This document shows positions 17,979 through 28,815 of a stretch of 64,000 nt of DNA, in pieces. Each line of letters starts with the position of its first letter. Position 1 is the first letter of the stretch. Position numbers and translations under genes: made by a program. Below the pieces are notes generated by a model. That model saw nothing but the letters and a program-made list of their open reading frames with translations. It did not search any database and was not told where the DNA came from. This stretch comes from an uncultured Hyphomonadaceae bacterium (GTDB lineage Bacteria > Pseudomonadota > Alphaproteobacteria > Caulobacterales > Hyphomonadaceae): the NCBI GenBank assembly GCA_913057945.1, contig CAJXOF010000014.1, positions 41,339 to 105,338 of the forward strand, given 5' to 3'.

Positions 17979-18821
17979 ATGCAGGAAGAGGTCTTCAACG
18001 AGTTGGCTGAGCTGGCGCTGAAAGGCTCCGGACAGGCGATTCCGAAATCCAAATCCTATCTGATCGAAGCCCGGCTCGCCGCGATTGCGCGCCGTGAGGG
18101 CTTTGGCACGATGGCGGACCTCGTCCATTGCCTGAAATCCCGCGCCAATCCCGTTTTTGCCGCTGAAGTGGCCGCTGCGCTCGTGTCGAAGGACACCTGG
18201 TTTTTCCGTGACCGCGATGCGCTGAAGCGCGTGGTGGAAGAGATCCTGCCCAAGCGCCTGAAAGCCTCGAATACTGGCCGCCTCAAGGTCTGGTGCGCTG
18301 GCGGCGCTACCGGCCAGGAAGCCTATTCGCTGGCCATCCTTCTGGAAGACGAATTGCCAGCCAGCCTGCGCGGCGCCCAGATCGACATTCTCTCGACCGA
18401 TATCTGCAAGGTTGCGACCGAGAAGGCCCGTGTGGCCCGTTTCGGCCATTATGAGGTCCAGAAGGGGCTGTCGATCCATCGTCTGGTGAAGCACTTCACC
18501 CGGCTGGAAACCGGCCAGTGGGAGGCGTCGGAAGCCCTGCGCTCTCGTATCAGCTTCCGCCAGCACAATCTGCTGGAACGCGCAGACGGGTTGGGTAATT
18601 TCGATGTCATCCTCTGCCGCAATGTGCTGTCCGGCATGGCCCGCTCGGCCCGGACCAAGGTGATCGACAGTGTCGCGAAACAGATGATGCCCGGCGGTAT
18701 GATCCTGCTCGGCGGCGGCGAAAGCGTCATCGGTCTGACCGACAAGCTGGAGCCAGCCCGCCATTTCCGGGGCGGCTGGGTCGCGGCCGGAACGGCCAAC
18801 GCCGAAGCATCTGCAGCCTGA
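17979..18821 (+). CDS. cheR: CheR-type protein-glutamate O-methyltransferase
   Basis: 280 residues with the all-helical CheR N-domain (about 10-65) and the SAM-binding methyltransferase domain, whose motif I reads VWCAGGATGQEAYSLAI instead of the more usual STGEEPYS form, and later FDVILCRNVL. CheR methylates glutamates of chemoreceptors for adaptation. No receptor, cheA or cheW gene is in the window, so it may serve a remote cluster. It is 68 bases after the receiver gene. Confidence 0.88.
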   Translation: MQEEVFNELAELALKGSGQAIPKSKSYLIEARLAAIARREGFGTMADLVHCLKSRANPVFAAEVAAALVSKDTWFFRDRDALKRVVEEILPKRLKASNTGRLKVWCAGGATGQEAYSLAILLEDELPASLRGAQIDILSTDICKVATEKARVARFGHYEVQKGLSIHRLVKHFTRLETGQWEASEALRSRISFRQHNLLERADGLGNFDVILCRNVLSGMARSARTKVIDSVAKQMMPGGMILLGGGESVIGLTDKLEPARHFRGGWVAAGTANAEASAA

Positions 18822-18904
18822 CCCCCTCGCAATTTGGCGCGTCCCGCGCTATATGCCCCCATTCCTGAAACTGCTCCGGGCCTTTAACCCGGTTGGAGTG
18901 AGAC

Positions 18905-20089
18905 ATGACTTATGAATTGCCGTCGGCCTGGGATGGCCGCGTGAACTCTCTTGGATTTGCCAAACCGCCCGCGGAAACGCGCGTCGTCGCTGCCATGTCG
19001 GGCGGGGTCGACAGCTCTGTCGTGGCCGCCATGCTGAAAGCGCAAGGCTATGACGTGATCGGGATCACGCTGCAGCTTTACGATCATGGCGCGGCCATTG
19101 AGAAGAAGGGGGCCTGTTGCGCCGGGCAGGACATCCATGATGCCCGCAACGTGTCCGACCAGATCGGCATTCCGCACTATGTGCTCGATTACGAGTCCAA
19201 ATTCCGCGAGCAGGTGATGGAAGACTTCGCGGATACCTATCTGGCGGGGTCGACGCCGATCCCGTGCATTCGTTGCAACCAGACGGTCAAATTCTCGGAT
19301 CTCCTGAAAACGGCCCGCGATCTTGGCGCAGATTGCCTTGCGACGGGCCACTATATCCGCCGGACAGACGGCGACACCGGGCCGGAGCTTCACCGCGCGG
19401 CCGATGCCAGCCGCGACCAGTCCTATTTCCTGTTCGCCACGACGGCGGAACAGCTGGACTATCTGCGTTTCCCGTTGGGCGACTTGCCGAAGACGCAGGT
19501 GCGCGAACTGGCCGACCAGTTCAATCTGCCGGTCGCTTCAAAGCCGGACAGCCAGGACATCTGCTTCGTGCCGGAAGGCTCCTATGCAACCGTCGTCGAG
19601 AAACTGCGTCCGGGCGCCGGGCGCGGCGGCGAGATCGTGCATCTCGATGGCCGCGTGCTGGGCGAGCATAATGGCGTGATACATTACACGATCGGTCAAC
19701 GCCGCGGCTTGGGCGTTGCGACAGGCGATCCGTTGTATGTCGTCAAGATCGATGCGCCGAGCCGCCGGGTCATCGTTGGCCCGCGCGAAGCCTTGATGAC
19801 GTCCGGCTTGCTTTTGGAAGAATTGAACTGGTTGGGCGAGGGCTCTCTGGAGGCCGCAGCCGATGCGGGCTCGCCCGTGCTCGTTCGTGTGCGGTCCACA
19901 CGGCCCCCAGTGCCTGCGCGTTTGGGGTGGAGCGATGGCGTGCCCGTGATCTGGTTCGATGATCCGGAAGAGGGCGTCGCGCGCGGCCAGGCCGCCGTGC
20001 TCTACGACGCCGAAGGCAGCACGCGCATTCTCGGCGGCGGTTTCATCCTGAAGCCCATCCCGGCGGATGAGAGCGTGGTGGCGGCCTAG
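18905..20089 (+). CDS. mnmA: tRNA-specific 2-thiouridylase MnmA
   Basis: 394 residues. This enzyme puts the 2-thio group on U34 of Lys, Glu and Gln tRNAs using sulfur relayed to its catalytic cysteines. The PP-loop [13 protein letters not shown] binds ATP; the first catalytic Cys is in [13 protein letters not shown] and the second in [14 protein letters not shown] central domain ([15 protein letters not shown]) and C-terminal beta barrel complete the fold. GGAGTG precedes the ATG. The stop codon overlaps the convergent luxR-type gene by four bases. Confidence 0.96.
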   Translation: MTYELPSAWDGRVNSLGFAKPPAETRVVAAMSGGVDSSVVAAMLKAQGYDVIGITLQLYDHGAAIEKKGACCAGQDIHDARNVSDQIGIPHYVLDYESKFREQVMEDFADTYLAGSTPIPCIRCNQTVKFSDLLKTARDLGADCLATGHYIRRTDGDTGPELHRAADASRDQSYFLFATTAEQLDYLRFPLGDLPKTQVRELADQFNLPVASKPDSQDICFVPEGSYATVVEKLRPGAGRGGEIVHLDGRVLGEHNGVIHYTIGQRRGLGVATGDPLYVVKIDAPSRRVIVGPREALMTSGLLLEELNWLGEGSLEAAADAGSPVLVRVRSTRPPVPARLGWSDGVPVIWFDDPEEGVARGQAAVLYDAEGSTRILGGGFILKPIPADESVVAA

Positions 20090-20823
20090 CCCAACAGGCC
20101 CAGCGCCATCCCACGAAGGGCGGCCGAAACCCGATCTGAAACATCCAGCTTCTCGAAGCTTCGCTTCACATATGTGTGCACAGTGTTGGCGGACAGGTGG
20201 AGTGCTTCTGCGATTTCTCCATTGGTTTGTCCTTTGGCGACAAGTCTCAGGATCTCCTTCTCTCGCTTGGACAAGGCAGGTTCAACGGGAAGCCGGCTGA
20301 GAAGCACATCTATGTAGGCGAGGTGTCCCATCTGACACGCCATATGCAGCATAGAGAGCATTGACGCGTGAGGGGAGTATTCATCTCTGCCAAAGCCGAG
20401 CCCGCAACATCCATTGCGGCCATTCGGTCCGAACACAGGCACCGTAATGCCAACGCCGAGCTTGAATTCCCGGGCCCGGTCCAGGAATTCGACTTCCCGC
20501 TCCGTCAGGTCGGGCATCTGGCGTGCTTCGCGCCAGAAGAAGGGATATATGCGCGTGGAAGCCAGCCGAGCCATCGGATCGCATTCATACAGGCGATGCT
20601 GATAATAGATTTGCACCCATTCCTTCGGGAAGCCGTCCGAAGAAACATTCAGATTGGTGTTGAACTCCTCAACACCTACCGGAGGATAATGGATGTAACT
20701 CATCATCTTCACGGGGGTGTGGTCATAGAATTCGAAGGCGGCGGTCCTCAGGTCCTTGAAGCTCGTCGATTCCCGACAGGCTTTTGCATATGCATGCAGA
20801 GGTGCAAGACTCTCTTCGGTCAT
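20086..20823 (-). CDS. LuxR-type regulator with an intact AHL-binding domain
   Basis: 245 residues: N-terminal autoinducer-binding domain (about 15-165) and C-terminal GerE helix-turn-helix (about 180-240, with [21 protein letters not shown]). Aligned without gaps to TraR, the six canonical ligand-pocket residues are all present: W69, Y73, D82, P83, W97 and G125 match TraR W57, Y61, D70, P71, W85 and G113. This predicts binding of an acyl-homoserine lactone or close analogue. No luxI-like synthase is present anywhere in the window, so it is a LuxR solo here. Base composition is visibly less GC-rich than mnmA next to it. Confidence 0.9.
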   Translation of the reverse strand: MTEESLAPLHAYAKACRESTSFKDLRTAAFEFYDHTPVKMMSYIHYPPVGVEEFNTNLNVSSDGFPKEWVQIYYQHRLYECDPMARLASTRIYPFFWREARQMPDLTEREVEFLDRAREFKLGVGITVPVFGPNGRNGCCGLGFGRDEYSPHASMLSMLHMACQMGHLAYIDVLLSRLPVEPALSKREKEILRLVAKGQTNGEIAEALHLSANTVHTYVKRSFEKLDVSDRVSAALRGMALGLLG

Positions 20824-21006
20824 TTCATCTCCCGTCGGAACAGGATTTTTTCCCGTTCTCTTTCGGATGAAGATAGAGCGAAAAGCTGATTTGGAAACGG
20901 CAGATTATTTCGGGAGTCTCGCACTCATTCCGGCAGGAGCCAGGCAGTACGGATGAGGCTGATGATGGCGCTCACATATGTCAGCAGGCAGGGGAGCCGT
21001 GGCGGC

Positions 21007-21849
21007 CTAGCGCAACTTCCGGGCGGCCGTGACCGACAGGCCGATACCCCCCAGCACGACCAAAGCTGCAATGACAAAGCGCAACGTCAGCGCCTCGTCG
21101 AGCAACGCAATCCCGCCCAGTGCGGCGAGGACGGGGACACTGAGTTGGGCCACAGCTGCGGTGGACGAGGCAAGACGGGGCAGGATAGCGTACCAGAGCG
21201 CATAGCCGAGCCCCGACATGACCATGCCTGACAGGCAGGCGAGCAGGATGCCCAGGGGCGCTGCCTGTGGCGCCGTGGCAAACAGGGCGAGCAGGCTGAA
21301 GGGGGCGGCCATCGCGAAATTTGCCGCTGTTTCAGTGGTGGCGTTCTTTGCGCCGCGTCCCATCAGCGAGTAGATGCCCCAGCCGAGCGCGGCGATGCCC
21401 ATCAGCACCGCGCCCGCCGGGTCGATCCGCGTATCCTGCGCCGGCCACAGGAACCAGGCGAGGCCCCCTGCCGCGACCAGTGCGCCGACCCATTTCAGGG
21501 CGGGGACATGTTCCTTCGCCACCAGGGCGCCAGCGAACATGGTGATCTGTACCCCGCCGAACAGGATCAGCGCCCCGACGCCCGTATCGAGGGAAAGATA
21601 GGCAAAGGAAAAGCCCAGCATGTAGGCGAGCAGGGCGGCTACGCTGGTCCATCGTCTTGGTGACAGGAGGGCGGGGCGGTCCGCCGACCGCAATAGAACG
21701 ATCAGGCCGAGGATAAGCGCGCCGCTGAACAGGCGAATGATGGCGAAGCTTGCCGGGTCGATGAGGCCGCCTGCCAGCGCCAGCCGGTTGAGCACCGAAT
21801 TGGCCGCAAAGGCGAGCATGGTCAGGAGGGTAAGCGCGAACAGCTTCAT
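21007..21849 (-). CDS. EamA/DMT family transporter
   Basis: 280 residues, ten predicted membrane helices in two EamA repeats (first starting at MKLFALTLLTMLAFAANSVL, second around IDPAGAVLMGIAALGWGIYS). Members export or import small metabolites such as amino acids or nucleosides; the substrate is not predictable. It is the last gene of the carB-greA-ELM1-EamA run, 33 bases after ELM1. Confidence 0.85.
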   Translation of the reverse strand: MKLFALTLLTMLAFAANSVLNRLALAGGLIDPASFAIIRLFSGALILGLIVLLRSADRPALLSPRRWTSVAALLAYMLGFSFAYLSLDTGVGALILFGGVQITMFAGALVAKEHVPALKWVGALVAAGGLAWFLWPAQDTRIDPAGAVLMGIAALGWGIYSLMGRGAKNATTETAANFAMAAPFSLLALFATAPQAAPLGILLACLSGMVMSGLGYALWYAILPRLASSTAAVAQLSVPVLAALGGIALLDEALTLRFVIAALVVLGGIGLSVTAARKLR

Positions 21850-21882
21850 GGGTCGCTGGTCATGCGGGGAGCCGTGGCAGGC

Positions 21883-22962
21883 TCATTCCATCCAGTCCGG
21901 CGGGGCGACCTTGGTGTCATCGCCGCCCATGTCAGGCTGTGGATGGCGGGCCAGCAATTTCTCGACAATCGCATCGGCGACCCGGTCGGCTTCCCGCAGG
22001 GCCGGATAGCTCCAGGTTTCGAGTGTGCCCCCGAACCACCGCGCGGCGCCATGATCGATCAGGCTCTGGTGCAGGCTGTCGAACTTCTTTGAGCGGCCTT
22101 CGAGGCGCGCGATATGGATCGGCAAATCATGCCAGGCGGCGTCCGACAACATGTTGGCGCTGTCTTCAGTGACAATCGCGCAGTCGGAAAAGACCAGCCA
22201 GGCAAGATAGGGATTTTCGCCATCTTCGGGACCTGCCCAGAACCGCGCCCCGATTTCATCCGCCATCGAACGGAAGCGGGCGACGACCGGCACAGGTGTG
22301 CGGTGGGATGTGGTGAGACGCAGGCGCCAGCCCTGTCCGGCCAGTATGCGCAGCTGGGATTCAAGGCGCTCGGCTGCCGCATCGGTGAATGTATGTGCAC
22401 GGGAGTTCCCGCCGAGAATGACAATGGCGCTCTTGCTGCGCTCGTCGGCAAGGTCTGCGAAAGACTGTCCGGCCTCTTCGATCAGGTCCGGCGGAAAATA
22501 GGAGGGAGAGCCGATGGTCTGGATGACGTTCGGTCCACTGACCTCATCATGTGCCGGCGTGACGAGAAGGTCGAAATTGTCCGCCGGTATGCGCGGGTCG
22601 AGAATCTGGACCGTCAGGGTCTTGCCCCCGGACAATTCCCGCACTTTGCGGGTCAGTGCGGCTGAGCGGCGTCCTGCAGCGACCCAGACAGTCGGCCAAG
22701 GTGCTTCCAACTGGGTACGCTGGTTTTTCGGCAGTGAGACCAGGGGAGCGGGCCATTTGTCGGCCGGCAGCCAGGTCCAAGGTATGCGCGGCGTTAGCAC
22801 AAGGGGGTCTGAGCGGTGAGCTTCGCCATTAATATGAGCGATCTGGATCCATCGCCGCGTATCGCCCAGTGCCTGCAGCACGGCGCGGACCTGAGCAGCA
22901 TTGCCTGCGCGGCCGTCGGAGACCGCCCAGACGGATGGTCCGAGCGACCCCGTCTCAGCCAT
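21883..22962 (-). CDS. ELM1/GtrOC1-like family protein (DUF1022)
   Basis: 359 residues matching the bacterial relatives of the plant mitochondrial fission factor ELM1: VWAVSDGRAGNAAQVRAV at the N-terminus, GRRSAAL, QILDPRIPADNFDLLVTPAHD, and the glycosyltransferase-like VILGGNSRAHTF and IVTEDSANMLSDA. The fold resembles GT-B nucleotide-sugar enzymes, and the family is abundant in Alphaproteobacteria with no firmly assigned function. The start ATG follows the greA stop codon with no gap, so the two are translationally linked. Confidence 0.85.
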   Translation of the reverse strand: MAETGSLGPSVWAVSDGRAGNAAQVRAVLQALGDTRRWIQIAHINGEAHRSDPLVLTPRIPWTWLPADKWPAPLVSLPKNQRTQLEAPWPTVWVAAGRRSAALTRKVRELSGGKTLTVQILDPRIPADNFDLLVTPAHDEVSGPNVIQTIGSPSYFPPDLIEEAGQSFADLADERSKSAIVILGGNSRAHTFTDAAAERLESQLRILAGQGWRLRLTTSHRTPVPVVARFRSMADEIGARFWAGPEDGENPYLAWLVFSDCAIVTEDSANMLSDAAWHDLPIHIARLEGRSKKFDSLHQSLIDHGAARWFGGTLETWSYPALREADRVADAIVEKLLARHPQPDMGGDDTKVAPPDWME

Positions 22963-23436
22963 TTACAGGTACTCGACCTTGGCAACCTCGTAGGCGCGTG
23001 CCCCGGACGGGGCCGCCACCTCGGCTTCGTCGCCTTCTTCCTTGCCGATCATTGCGCGGGCAATCGGGGAGGTAACGGAAATCTTGCCGTCCTTCACATT
23101 GGCTTCGTCTTCGCCAACGATCTTGTACGTGCTTTCTTCTTCCGTATCGACATCAATCAGGGTGACGGTCGCGCCAAAGCGCACCTTGCTGCCGCCCAGC
23201 TTGGAGACGTCAATGACGTCTGCCCGTGCGAGCTTGTCGTCGATCTCGGCGATGCGGCCTTCGATGAAGCTCTGCTTCTCCTTGGCGGCGTGATATTCAG
23301 CGTTTTCGGACAGATCACCATGCGCACGAGCTTCCGCGATCGCCGCGATGATGTTCGGGCGCTCAACGGATTTCAGCGTCTTTAGTTCTGACTGAAGCGC
23401 AGCATGGCCTTCTGCGGTCATGGGAATGCGGTCCAT
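22963..23436 (-). CDS. greA: Transcription elongation factor GreA
   Basis: The ATG at 23436 (GAGGTGAC upstream) gives the usual 157 residues; a longer in-frame ORF adds only a non-family leader. The N-terminal coiled coil that enters the RNA polymerase secondary channel carries the acidic tip in [18 protein letters not shown], and the C-terminal FKBP-like domain is complete ([18 protein letters not shown]). GreA stimulates cleavage of backtracked transcripts. It lies 67 bases after carB and abuts ELM1. Confidence 0.97.
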   Translation of the reverse strand: MDRIPMTAEGHAALQSELKTLKSVERPNIIAAIAEARAHGDLSENAEYHAAKEKQSFIEGRIAEIDDKLARADVIDVSKLGGSKVRFGATVTLIDVDTEEESTYKIVGEDEANVKDGKISVTSPIARAMIGKEEGDEAEVAAPSGARAYEVAKVEYL

Positions 23437-23503
23437 CTGTGTCACCTCTATTGTTGGCGGCAAAATCGTTGTCTTAATTGGTAATTGCGTCAAGTGGGGC
23501 TGA

Positions 23504-26500
23504 TCAGGCCGATTGCAAGGCGCGCACCGAGATTTCCCGGTCTTTCATGCTTTCGATAGCCTGAACCGATGCCATCGAGGAGGCAAGAGTTGTGAAATAC
23601 GGAATCTTCCGGTTCACGGCGGTCCGGCGAATCGAGGCGGAATCTGCCAGTGAGGCCGCGCCTTCGGTCGTATTGAACACCAATTGCACATTGCCATTGA
23701 TCATGGCGTCGACAATGTGCGGCTGGCCTTCCAGGACCTTGTTGACCCGCGTCACCTTCAGGCCCTCGCCTTCGAGGAAGGTGGCGGTTCCGCTGGTCGC
23801 CAGGACAGAGAACCCGAAATCGATGAGTTTCCGGATGGCTGGCACAATGGCCTTCTTGTCTCCGTCTCTCAGCGACACGAACACCGTTCCTGAGTCCGGA
23901 AGCTGGACTCCGACACCCATCTGGCTCTTCAGGAAGGCCATGCCGAAATCATCATCCCAGCCCATGACTTCGCCGGTCGAGCGCATTTCCGGGCCGAGCT
24001 GCGGATCAACGCCTGGGAAGCGGGCGAATGGGAAGACCGCTTCTTTCACCGCAACGCGGCGCGGATTGGCATGGGTCAAGTCGAAATCGGTCAGGCTGGC
24101 ACCCGCCATGACCTTGGCAGCAATGGCGGCAATCGGGGCGCCGACGGCCTTGGCCACGAAGGGCACCGTCCGGCTGGCGCGGGGATTGGCCTCCAGTACA
24201 TAGATCTCGTCATCCTTGACCGCGAACTGGATGTTGATCAGGCCGCGAACTTTCAGCGCCCGCGCGAGCGCAATAGTCTGCTCGGCAAGACGGCCCTGAA
24301 GGGCGGGCGAAAGTGTATAGGGCGGCAGCGCACAGGCGGAGTCGCCCGAATGCACGCCGGCTTCTTCGATATGTTCCATGATGCCCGCGACATGCACATT
24401 TTCGCCGTCGCAGAGAGCGTCCACGTCCACCTCGATGGCGTCCGAGAGATAGCGGTCGATGAAGAGTGACGCGTCGCCGGAATCCTTGGCCACGTTCAGG
24501 GCTTCGGCCGCGAATTTGCGCAGGTCTTCATCATTGCGGGCGATTTCCATGGCCCGGCCGCCCAGCACGAAGGAGGGGCGCAGCATGACCGGATAGCCGA
24601 TCTCATTGGCTTTCACTTCGGCCTCTTCCACCGAGCGAGCCGTGCGGGACGGGGCCTGCTGGATGCCAAGTTCGTCGAGCAGGGCCGCAAATTGCTCGCG
24701 GTCTTCCGCGAGGTCGATCGAGGCGGGGCTGGTGCCGAGGATCGGTACGTTTTCATGGTCCAGCGTATTGGCCAGCTTCAGCGGTGTCTGGCCCCCGAAC
24801 TGGACGATCACCCCGTTCAGCGTGCCGGCCGACTGTTCCTTGTGTATGATCTCAAGGACATGTTCGTCGGTCAGGGGCTCGAAATAGAGCCGGTCGGATG
24901 TGTCATAGTCCGTGGACACTGTTTCCGGGTTGCAATTGACCATGATGGATTCAATGCCGATGTCTTCCATCGCAAAGGCCGCATGGCAGCAGCAATAGTC
25001 AAACTCGATGCCTTGCCCGATCCGGTTGGGGCCGCCCCCGAGAATGATGGCCTTGTTGCGCGTCGAGGGCAGGGCTTCACACTCCGCCTCCTCGGCGCCG
25101 AACACTGGCTGCTCGTAGGTGGAGTAGAGGTAAGGCGTCTTGGCGGCGAACTCTGCCGCACACGTATCAATGCGCTTGTAAACTGGGCGCACGCCCAGTC
25201 CGTGGCGCAGGGCGCGGATTTCGGCCTCGCTCTTGCCGACCAGCTTGCCGAGGCGCTTATCGGAGAAACCGAGCATCTTCAGGCGCAGCATGCCCTCATG
25301 ATCCTGTGGTAGGCCGTCCTTCAGGATATCAGCCTCGACCTCCATCAGTTCCGCGATCTGGCGCAGGAACCATTTGTCGATGGACGTGATCTGGTAAACT
25401 TCGTCCACGGACAGGCCCTGGCGCAGGGCTTGCGCCACAACGCGCAATCGGTCCTGTGTCGGCACACCCAGCGCATTGCGCAGATCGGCTTCGGTCTCGA
25501 ATGCGATATCGTCCAGGCCGGACAGGCCCGTCTCCAGAGAGCAGAGCGCCTTTTGCAGGCTTTCCTGGAAGGAGCGGCCAATCGCCATCGCCTCGCCGAC
25601 GGATTTCATCGCTGTGGTCAGGACAGGGTCTGCGCCCTTGTATTTCTCGAAGGCAAAGCGCGGAATCTTGGTGACCACATAGTCAATCGTCGGCTCGAAC
25701 GAAGCCGGTGTGACACCGGTAATATCATTGTCCAGCTCATCCAGCGTGTAGCCGACCGCCAGCTTCGCGGCGATCTTGGCGATCGGGAAGCCGGTGGCCT
25801 TCGACGCCAGCGCCGAAGAGCGCGATACGCGCGGGTTCATTTCGATCACGACCAGGCGTCCATCGGCCGGGTTCACGGCAAACTGGACATTCGACCCGCC
25901 GGTCTCGACGCCGATCTCACGAAGCACCGCAATCGAGGCGTTCCGCATGATCTGGTATTCCTTGTCGGTCAGCGTCAGCGCGGGCGCGACCGTGATGGAA
26001 TCTCCGGTGTGGACCCCCATCGGATCGATGTTCTCGATGGAGCAGATGATGATGCAATTGTCCGCCTTGTCGCGGACGACCTCCATCTCATACTCTTTCC
26101 AGCCGAGCAGGCTTTCATCGACAAGGATCTGGGCCATTGGTGAGGCGGCAAGGCCTGACCGGCAAATCTCTTCATATTCCTCGACATTGTAAGCCACACC
26201 GCCGCCCGTACCGCCGAGCGTGAAGGCCGGACGGATGATGGCGGGAAGGCCGACTTCGTCCAGCGCCGCCATGGCGCGCTTCAGGCCTTCGATCCGGTCA
26301 TACTTGCCGTCTTCCTTCTTCGGAGAGGCAATGATGGCAGCGCGTGGGTTTTCGAGACCGAGCCGGTCCATCGCTTCGCGGAACAGCTTGCGGTCTTCAG
26401 CCATCTCGATGGCCTCGGCCTTTGCGCCGATCAGCTCCACGCCATGCTTTTCGAGGATGCCGGCATAATGCAGGTCCAGCGCACAGTTCAGCGCGGTCTG

Positions 26501-26776
26501 GCCGCCCATGGTCGGCAACAGGGCGTCCGGCTTTTCGGCTTCGATGATCTTCTCGACCACTTCGGGCAGGATCGGCTCGATATAGGTTGCGTCGGCGAGT
26601 TCCGGGTCGGTCATGATCGTCGCCGGGTTCGAATTCACCAGGATCACCCGGTAGCCTTCGCTCTTAAGCGCCTTGATCGCCTGCACGCCGGAATAGTCGA
26701 ATTCACAAGCCTGTCCGATGATGATCGGACCGGCACCAATAACCAGGATAGAGCGGATATCCGTGCGCTTCGGCAT
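23504..26776 (-). CDS. carB: Carbamoyl-phosphate synthase large subunit
   Basis: 1090 residues, two homologous ATP-grasp halves plus an oligomerisation domain and the C-terminal allosteric MGS-like domain ([17 protein letters not shown] onwards). Marker motifs include [19 protein letters not shown] at the start and the second-half [17 protein letters not shown]. It makes carbamoyl phosphate for arginine and pyrimidine synthesis using ammonia channelled from CarA. carA is not in this window, so the subunits are encoded apart or carA lies beyond other genes. Confidence 0.97.
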   Translation of the reverse strand: MPKRTDIRSILVIGAGPIIIGQACEFDYSGVQAIKALKSEGYRVILVNSNPATIMTDPELADATYIEPILPEVVEKIIEAEKPDALLPTMGGQTALNCALDLHYAGILEKHGVELIGAKAEAIEMAEDRKLFREAMDRLGLENPRAAIIASPKKEDGKYDRIEGLKRAMAALDEVGLPAIIRPAFTLGGTGGGVAYNVEEYEEICRSGLAASPMAQILVDESLLGWKEYEMEVVRDKADNCIIICSIENIDPMGVHTGDSITVAPALTLTDKEYQIMRNASIAVLREIGVETGGSNVQFAVNPADGRLVVIEMNPRVSRSSALASKATGFPIAKIAAKLAVGYTLDELDNDITGVTPASFEPTIDYVVTKIPRFAFEKYKGADPVLTTAMKSVGEAMAIGRSFQESLQKALCSLETGLSGLDDIAFETEADLRNALGVPTQDRLRVVAQALRQGLSVDEVYQITSIDKWFLRQIAELMEVEADILKDGLPQDHEGMLRLKMLGFSDKRLGKLVGKSEAEIRALRHGLGVRPVYKRIDTCAAEFAAKTPYLYSTYEQPVFGAEEAECEALPSTRNKAIILGGGPNRIGQGIEFDYCCCHAAFAMEDIGIESIMVNCNPETVSTDYDTSDRLYFEPLTDEHVLEIIHKEQSAGTLNGVIVQFGGQTPLKLANTLDHENVPILGTSPASIDLAEDREQFAALLDELGIQQAPSRTARSVEEAEVKANEIGYPVMLRPSFVLGGRAMEIARNDEDLRKFAAEALNVAKDSGDASLFIDRYLSDAIEVDVDALCDGENVHVAGIMEHIEEAGVHSGDSACALPPYTLSPALQGRLAEQTIALARALKVRGLINIQFAVKDDEIYVLEANPRASRTVPFVAKAVGAPIAAIAAKVMAGASLTDFDLTHANPRRVAVKEAVFPFARFPGVDPQLGPEMRSTGEVMGWDDDFGMAFLKSQMGVGVQLPDSGTVFVSLRDGDKKAIVPAIRKLIDFGFSVLATSGTATFLEGEGLKVTRVNKVLEGQPHIVDAMINGNVQLVFNTTEGAASLADSASIRRTAVNRKIPYFTTLASSMASVQAIESMKDREISVRALQSA

Positions 26777-26901
26777 GTTGCTTTTCTCCTACCGGCCAAA
26801 CGGCTGCTCCATAGCTGGGAGTCGGGGGCTGGGGCAAGGCCAAACGGGTGGGTTTCCGTCAATAGCTGTAATTGATTTTCTCCAGCCAGGCTCCGCCTGG
26901 C

Positions 26902-27363
26902 CTAAACCGGGGCGTCATGCACGGTGGAATGCTCCTGGACGAGGTGCCAGCGGCCTGTGATCTTCTCCCAGACCTGCGACACAGCCTGGACCTGATTCAT
27001 GACGCCGTCATCATGTGTAACGCCGCTCAGCTGGGTAAAGAAATGCGCCGCAGCCATCTCGCGCGTACAGCGCAGATTGATCGCAGAAACGATGCTGATG
27101 TGCCAGCGCTTGAACGTGTCTTCCAGAATCGGCTGCCAGAGCTGGCGGTAATCATTCAAAGTACGATTTACTGAAACGTCCCGACCGAAGTCGCTGAGTA
27201 AACGAATACAGCCCGGCCCCGTGAGAGGGTCATTGGCAGTCGCCAGCTGACCTTGCGGCCAGCAGCGATACCAGTCTCTGATGCGTTCGCGCACAGCGCG
27301 ATCATCGGGCTCGATACGCTTCGAGCCTGTAGTGAACTTATTAAGGGGCGTGACCCGTCCCAT
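26902..27363 (-). CDS. SnoaL-like/NTF2-like family protein
   Basis: 153 residues with a cone-shaped NTF2-like fold predicted from an N-terminal helix (AVRERIRDWYRCW), a central DTFKRWHISI segment and the terminal WEKITGRWHLVQEHSTVHDAP, where the Trp-Gly-Arg-Trp strand and final His pattern are typical of SnoaL/DUF4440-like proteins. Ligand or reaction is unknown. A hairpin (GCCAGGC/GCCTGGC, 26885-26901) lies directly after the stop on the minus strand but lacks a clear U-run. GC content is a little below the neighbours. Confidence 0.65.
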   Translation of the reverse strand: MGRVTPLNKFTTGSKRIEPDDRAVRERIRDWYRCWPQGQLATANDPLTGPGCIRLLSDFGRDVSVNRTLNDYRQLWQPILEDTFKRWHISIVSAINLRCTREMAAAHFFTQLSGVTHDDGVMNQVQAVSQVWEKITGRWHLVQEHSTVHDAPV

Positions 27364-27471
27364 ACAGTGTCTCCTGTCTCATAATCGTGCTGAATAAACG
27401 TGCCAGCCTGTGGCGTGTTCCGGTTGGCTGGACGGAGAGACCGGGGTCATACGGTGGCGAAAATGTGCCGC

Positions 27472-27507
27472 AAAAGGAAAAGCCCCGCATCCAAAGGATA
27501 CGGGGCT
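27472..27507 (-). terminator. Rho-independent terminator of the glycine-zipper lipoprotein gene
   Basis: A near-perfect 12-bp stem (27481-27492 with 27496-27507, AAA loop) followed on the minus strand by TTTCCTTTTG, 27 bases past the stop codon. Confidence 0.88.
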
Positions 27508-27533
27508 CACCATCACTCTACTGCCTCGGCTGG

Positions 27534-27872
27534 TTACCAGCGCGAGCTGTCATACGGGTAGCGGTCATAGATGTCGGCGCGGCCATCGCCATCCGCATCT
27601 TTTTCATCCGCCTGGTCTTTCACGCCGGGCATGTCGCAATCCTCGGATTCCGTGCAGCCTTTTGCAGCACCAGCAGACCCGCCTAGAACCGCACCAATCG
27701 CAGCGCCTCGGCCAGCATCACCATCGCCGACATTGTTACCGATCGCGGCGCCCGCAACGGCACCTGCTGCTGCGCCAACTGCGGCATTGCGCTCCGTCGT
27801 ACCCGTTTGCGTACAGGCGGCCAGGGCAAGGGCGCTGGCGCCAATGGCGGCAAGTTTCAGATAAGCGGTCAT
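27534..27872 (-). CDS. Glycine-zipper lipoprotein
   Basis: 112 residues from the ATG at 27872. A lipoprotein signal ends in SALALAAC, followed by a glycine-zipper membrane segment (AAVGAAAGAVAGAAIGNNVGDG and AAIGAVLGGSAGAA) and a C-terminal acidic part with DADGDGRADIYDRYPYD, a calcium-binding-like repeat. Proteins of this type sit in the outer membrane and stabilise the envelope or respond to stress; the exact role is unknown. A longer in-frame start would add a 21-residue leader with no signal character. Confidence 0.8.
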   Translation of the reverse strand: MTAYLKLAAIGASALALAACTQTGTTERNAAVGAAAGAVAGAAIGNNVGDGDAGRGAAIGAVLGGSAGAAKGCTESEDCDMPGVKDQADEKDADGDGRADIYDRYPYDSSRW

Positions 27873-27971
27873 AGGACATTCCTTTCCGTTGTGTACGGGG
27901 CAGAAACGTCTTCTTTTTGGCTTGGTTCCAAGCAATTTCAGAGACTTGCCGGATCGTAATGCGAATTTCGC

Positions 27972-28706
27972 TCAGCTCCAGCGCTTGGCGAGCTTCTGGT
28001 CGGTCGCGTCCGCATCCTGTGTTGCGGCGCCTTGGTATCCAGTGATCGAATCCGCCACGAAGGGATTGTCCTGCCGTTCCTGTCCGAAGGTGGACAGGGG
28101 CCCGTGGCCCGGCACGAAGCGCATCTCATTGCCCAGCGGCCATAGCTTGCTGGTGATCGAGTCGATCAGCTGCTGGTGGTTACCGCGCGGAAAATCGGTC
28201 CGGCCGATGGAGCCGCGGAACAGGACGTCGCCGACAAAGGCCAATGCGCCATCCTTATGATAAATCACGACATGGCCCGGCGTATGACCGGGGCAGTGGG
28301 CAACGCCGAACCTATTGCCCGCCAGTTCCAGTTCGTCGCCATCATGCAGGTAACGGTCCGGCTTCACATTGCGGCCATCGGTGATGCCATATTTGGCGCC
28401 CTGGGCTTCCAGCTCATCCAGCAGCCATTGGTCATCTTCATGCGGGCCGATGATCGGGCACCCGGTACGCTCGGACACTTCCGTCGCCGCGCCGGCATGG
28501 TCGAGATGGCCATGCGTCAGCCAGACGCCGACGATCTTCACGCCAAACTGTTCGGCCGCGCCCATCAATTTGTCGACCTCGCCGCCCGGATCGATGAACA
28601 CACCTTCCATCGTGTCGGTGGACCAGATCATCGACGTGTTCTGCTGCAGCGGCGTCACGGGGATGATGCGGATTTCGAGCTTTGGCTGGGGGGCTTGGTC
28701 TGTCAT
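27972..28706 (-). CDS. Metallo-beta-lactamase fold hydrolase (glyoxalase II-like)
   Basis: 244 residues with the metal-binding motif VWLTHGHLDHAG, a second His in AHCPGHTPGHVVI, the Asp in LAFVGDVLFRGSIGR and the terminal His in VPGHGP. The GSIGRTDFP segment is typical of the YcbL/glyoxalase II group that hydrolyses thioesters such as S-lactoylglutathione. Cytoplasmic, no signal peptide. It is divergent from the M48 gene. Confidence 0.9.
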   Translation of the reverse strand: MTDQAPQPKLEIRIIPVTPLQQNTSMIWSTDTMEGVFIDPGGEVDKLMGAAEQFGVKIVGVWLTHGHLDHAGAATEVSERTGCPIIGPHEDDQWLLDELEAQGAKYGITDGRNVKPDRYLHDGDELELAGNRFGVAHCPGHTPGHVVIYHKDGALAFVGDVLFRGSIGRTDFPRGNHQQLIDSITSKLWPLGNEMRFVPGHGPLSTFGQERQDNPFVADSITGYQGAATQDADATDQKLAKRWS

Positions 28707-28815
28707 GCTTCAGAAATAGCGTCCGGAGGGGCCTTCGTGAAGGTGCAAGCGTGCTTTCCCTTGCGACGGGTCTTGGTTTAAACGGTTTACCAAGCAGATT
28801 TGACGGAGATTGCAC

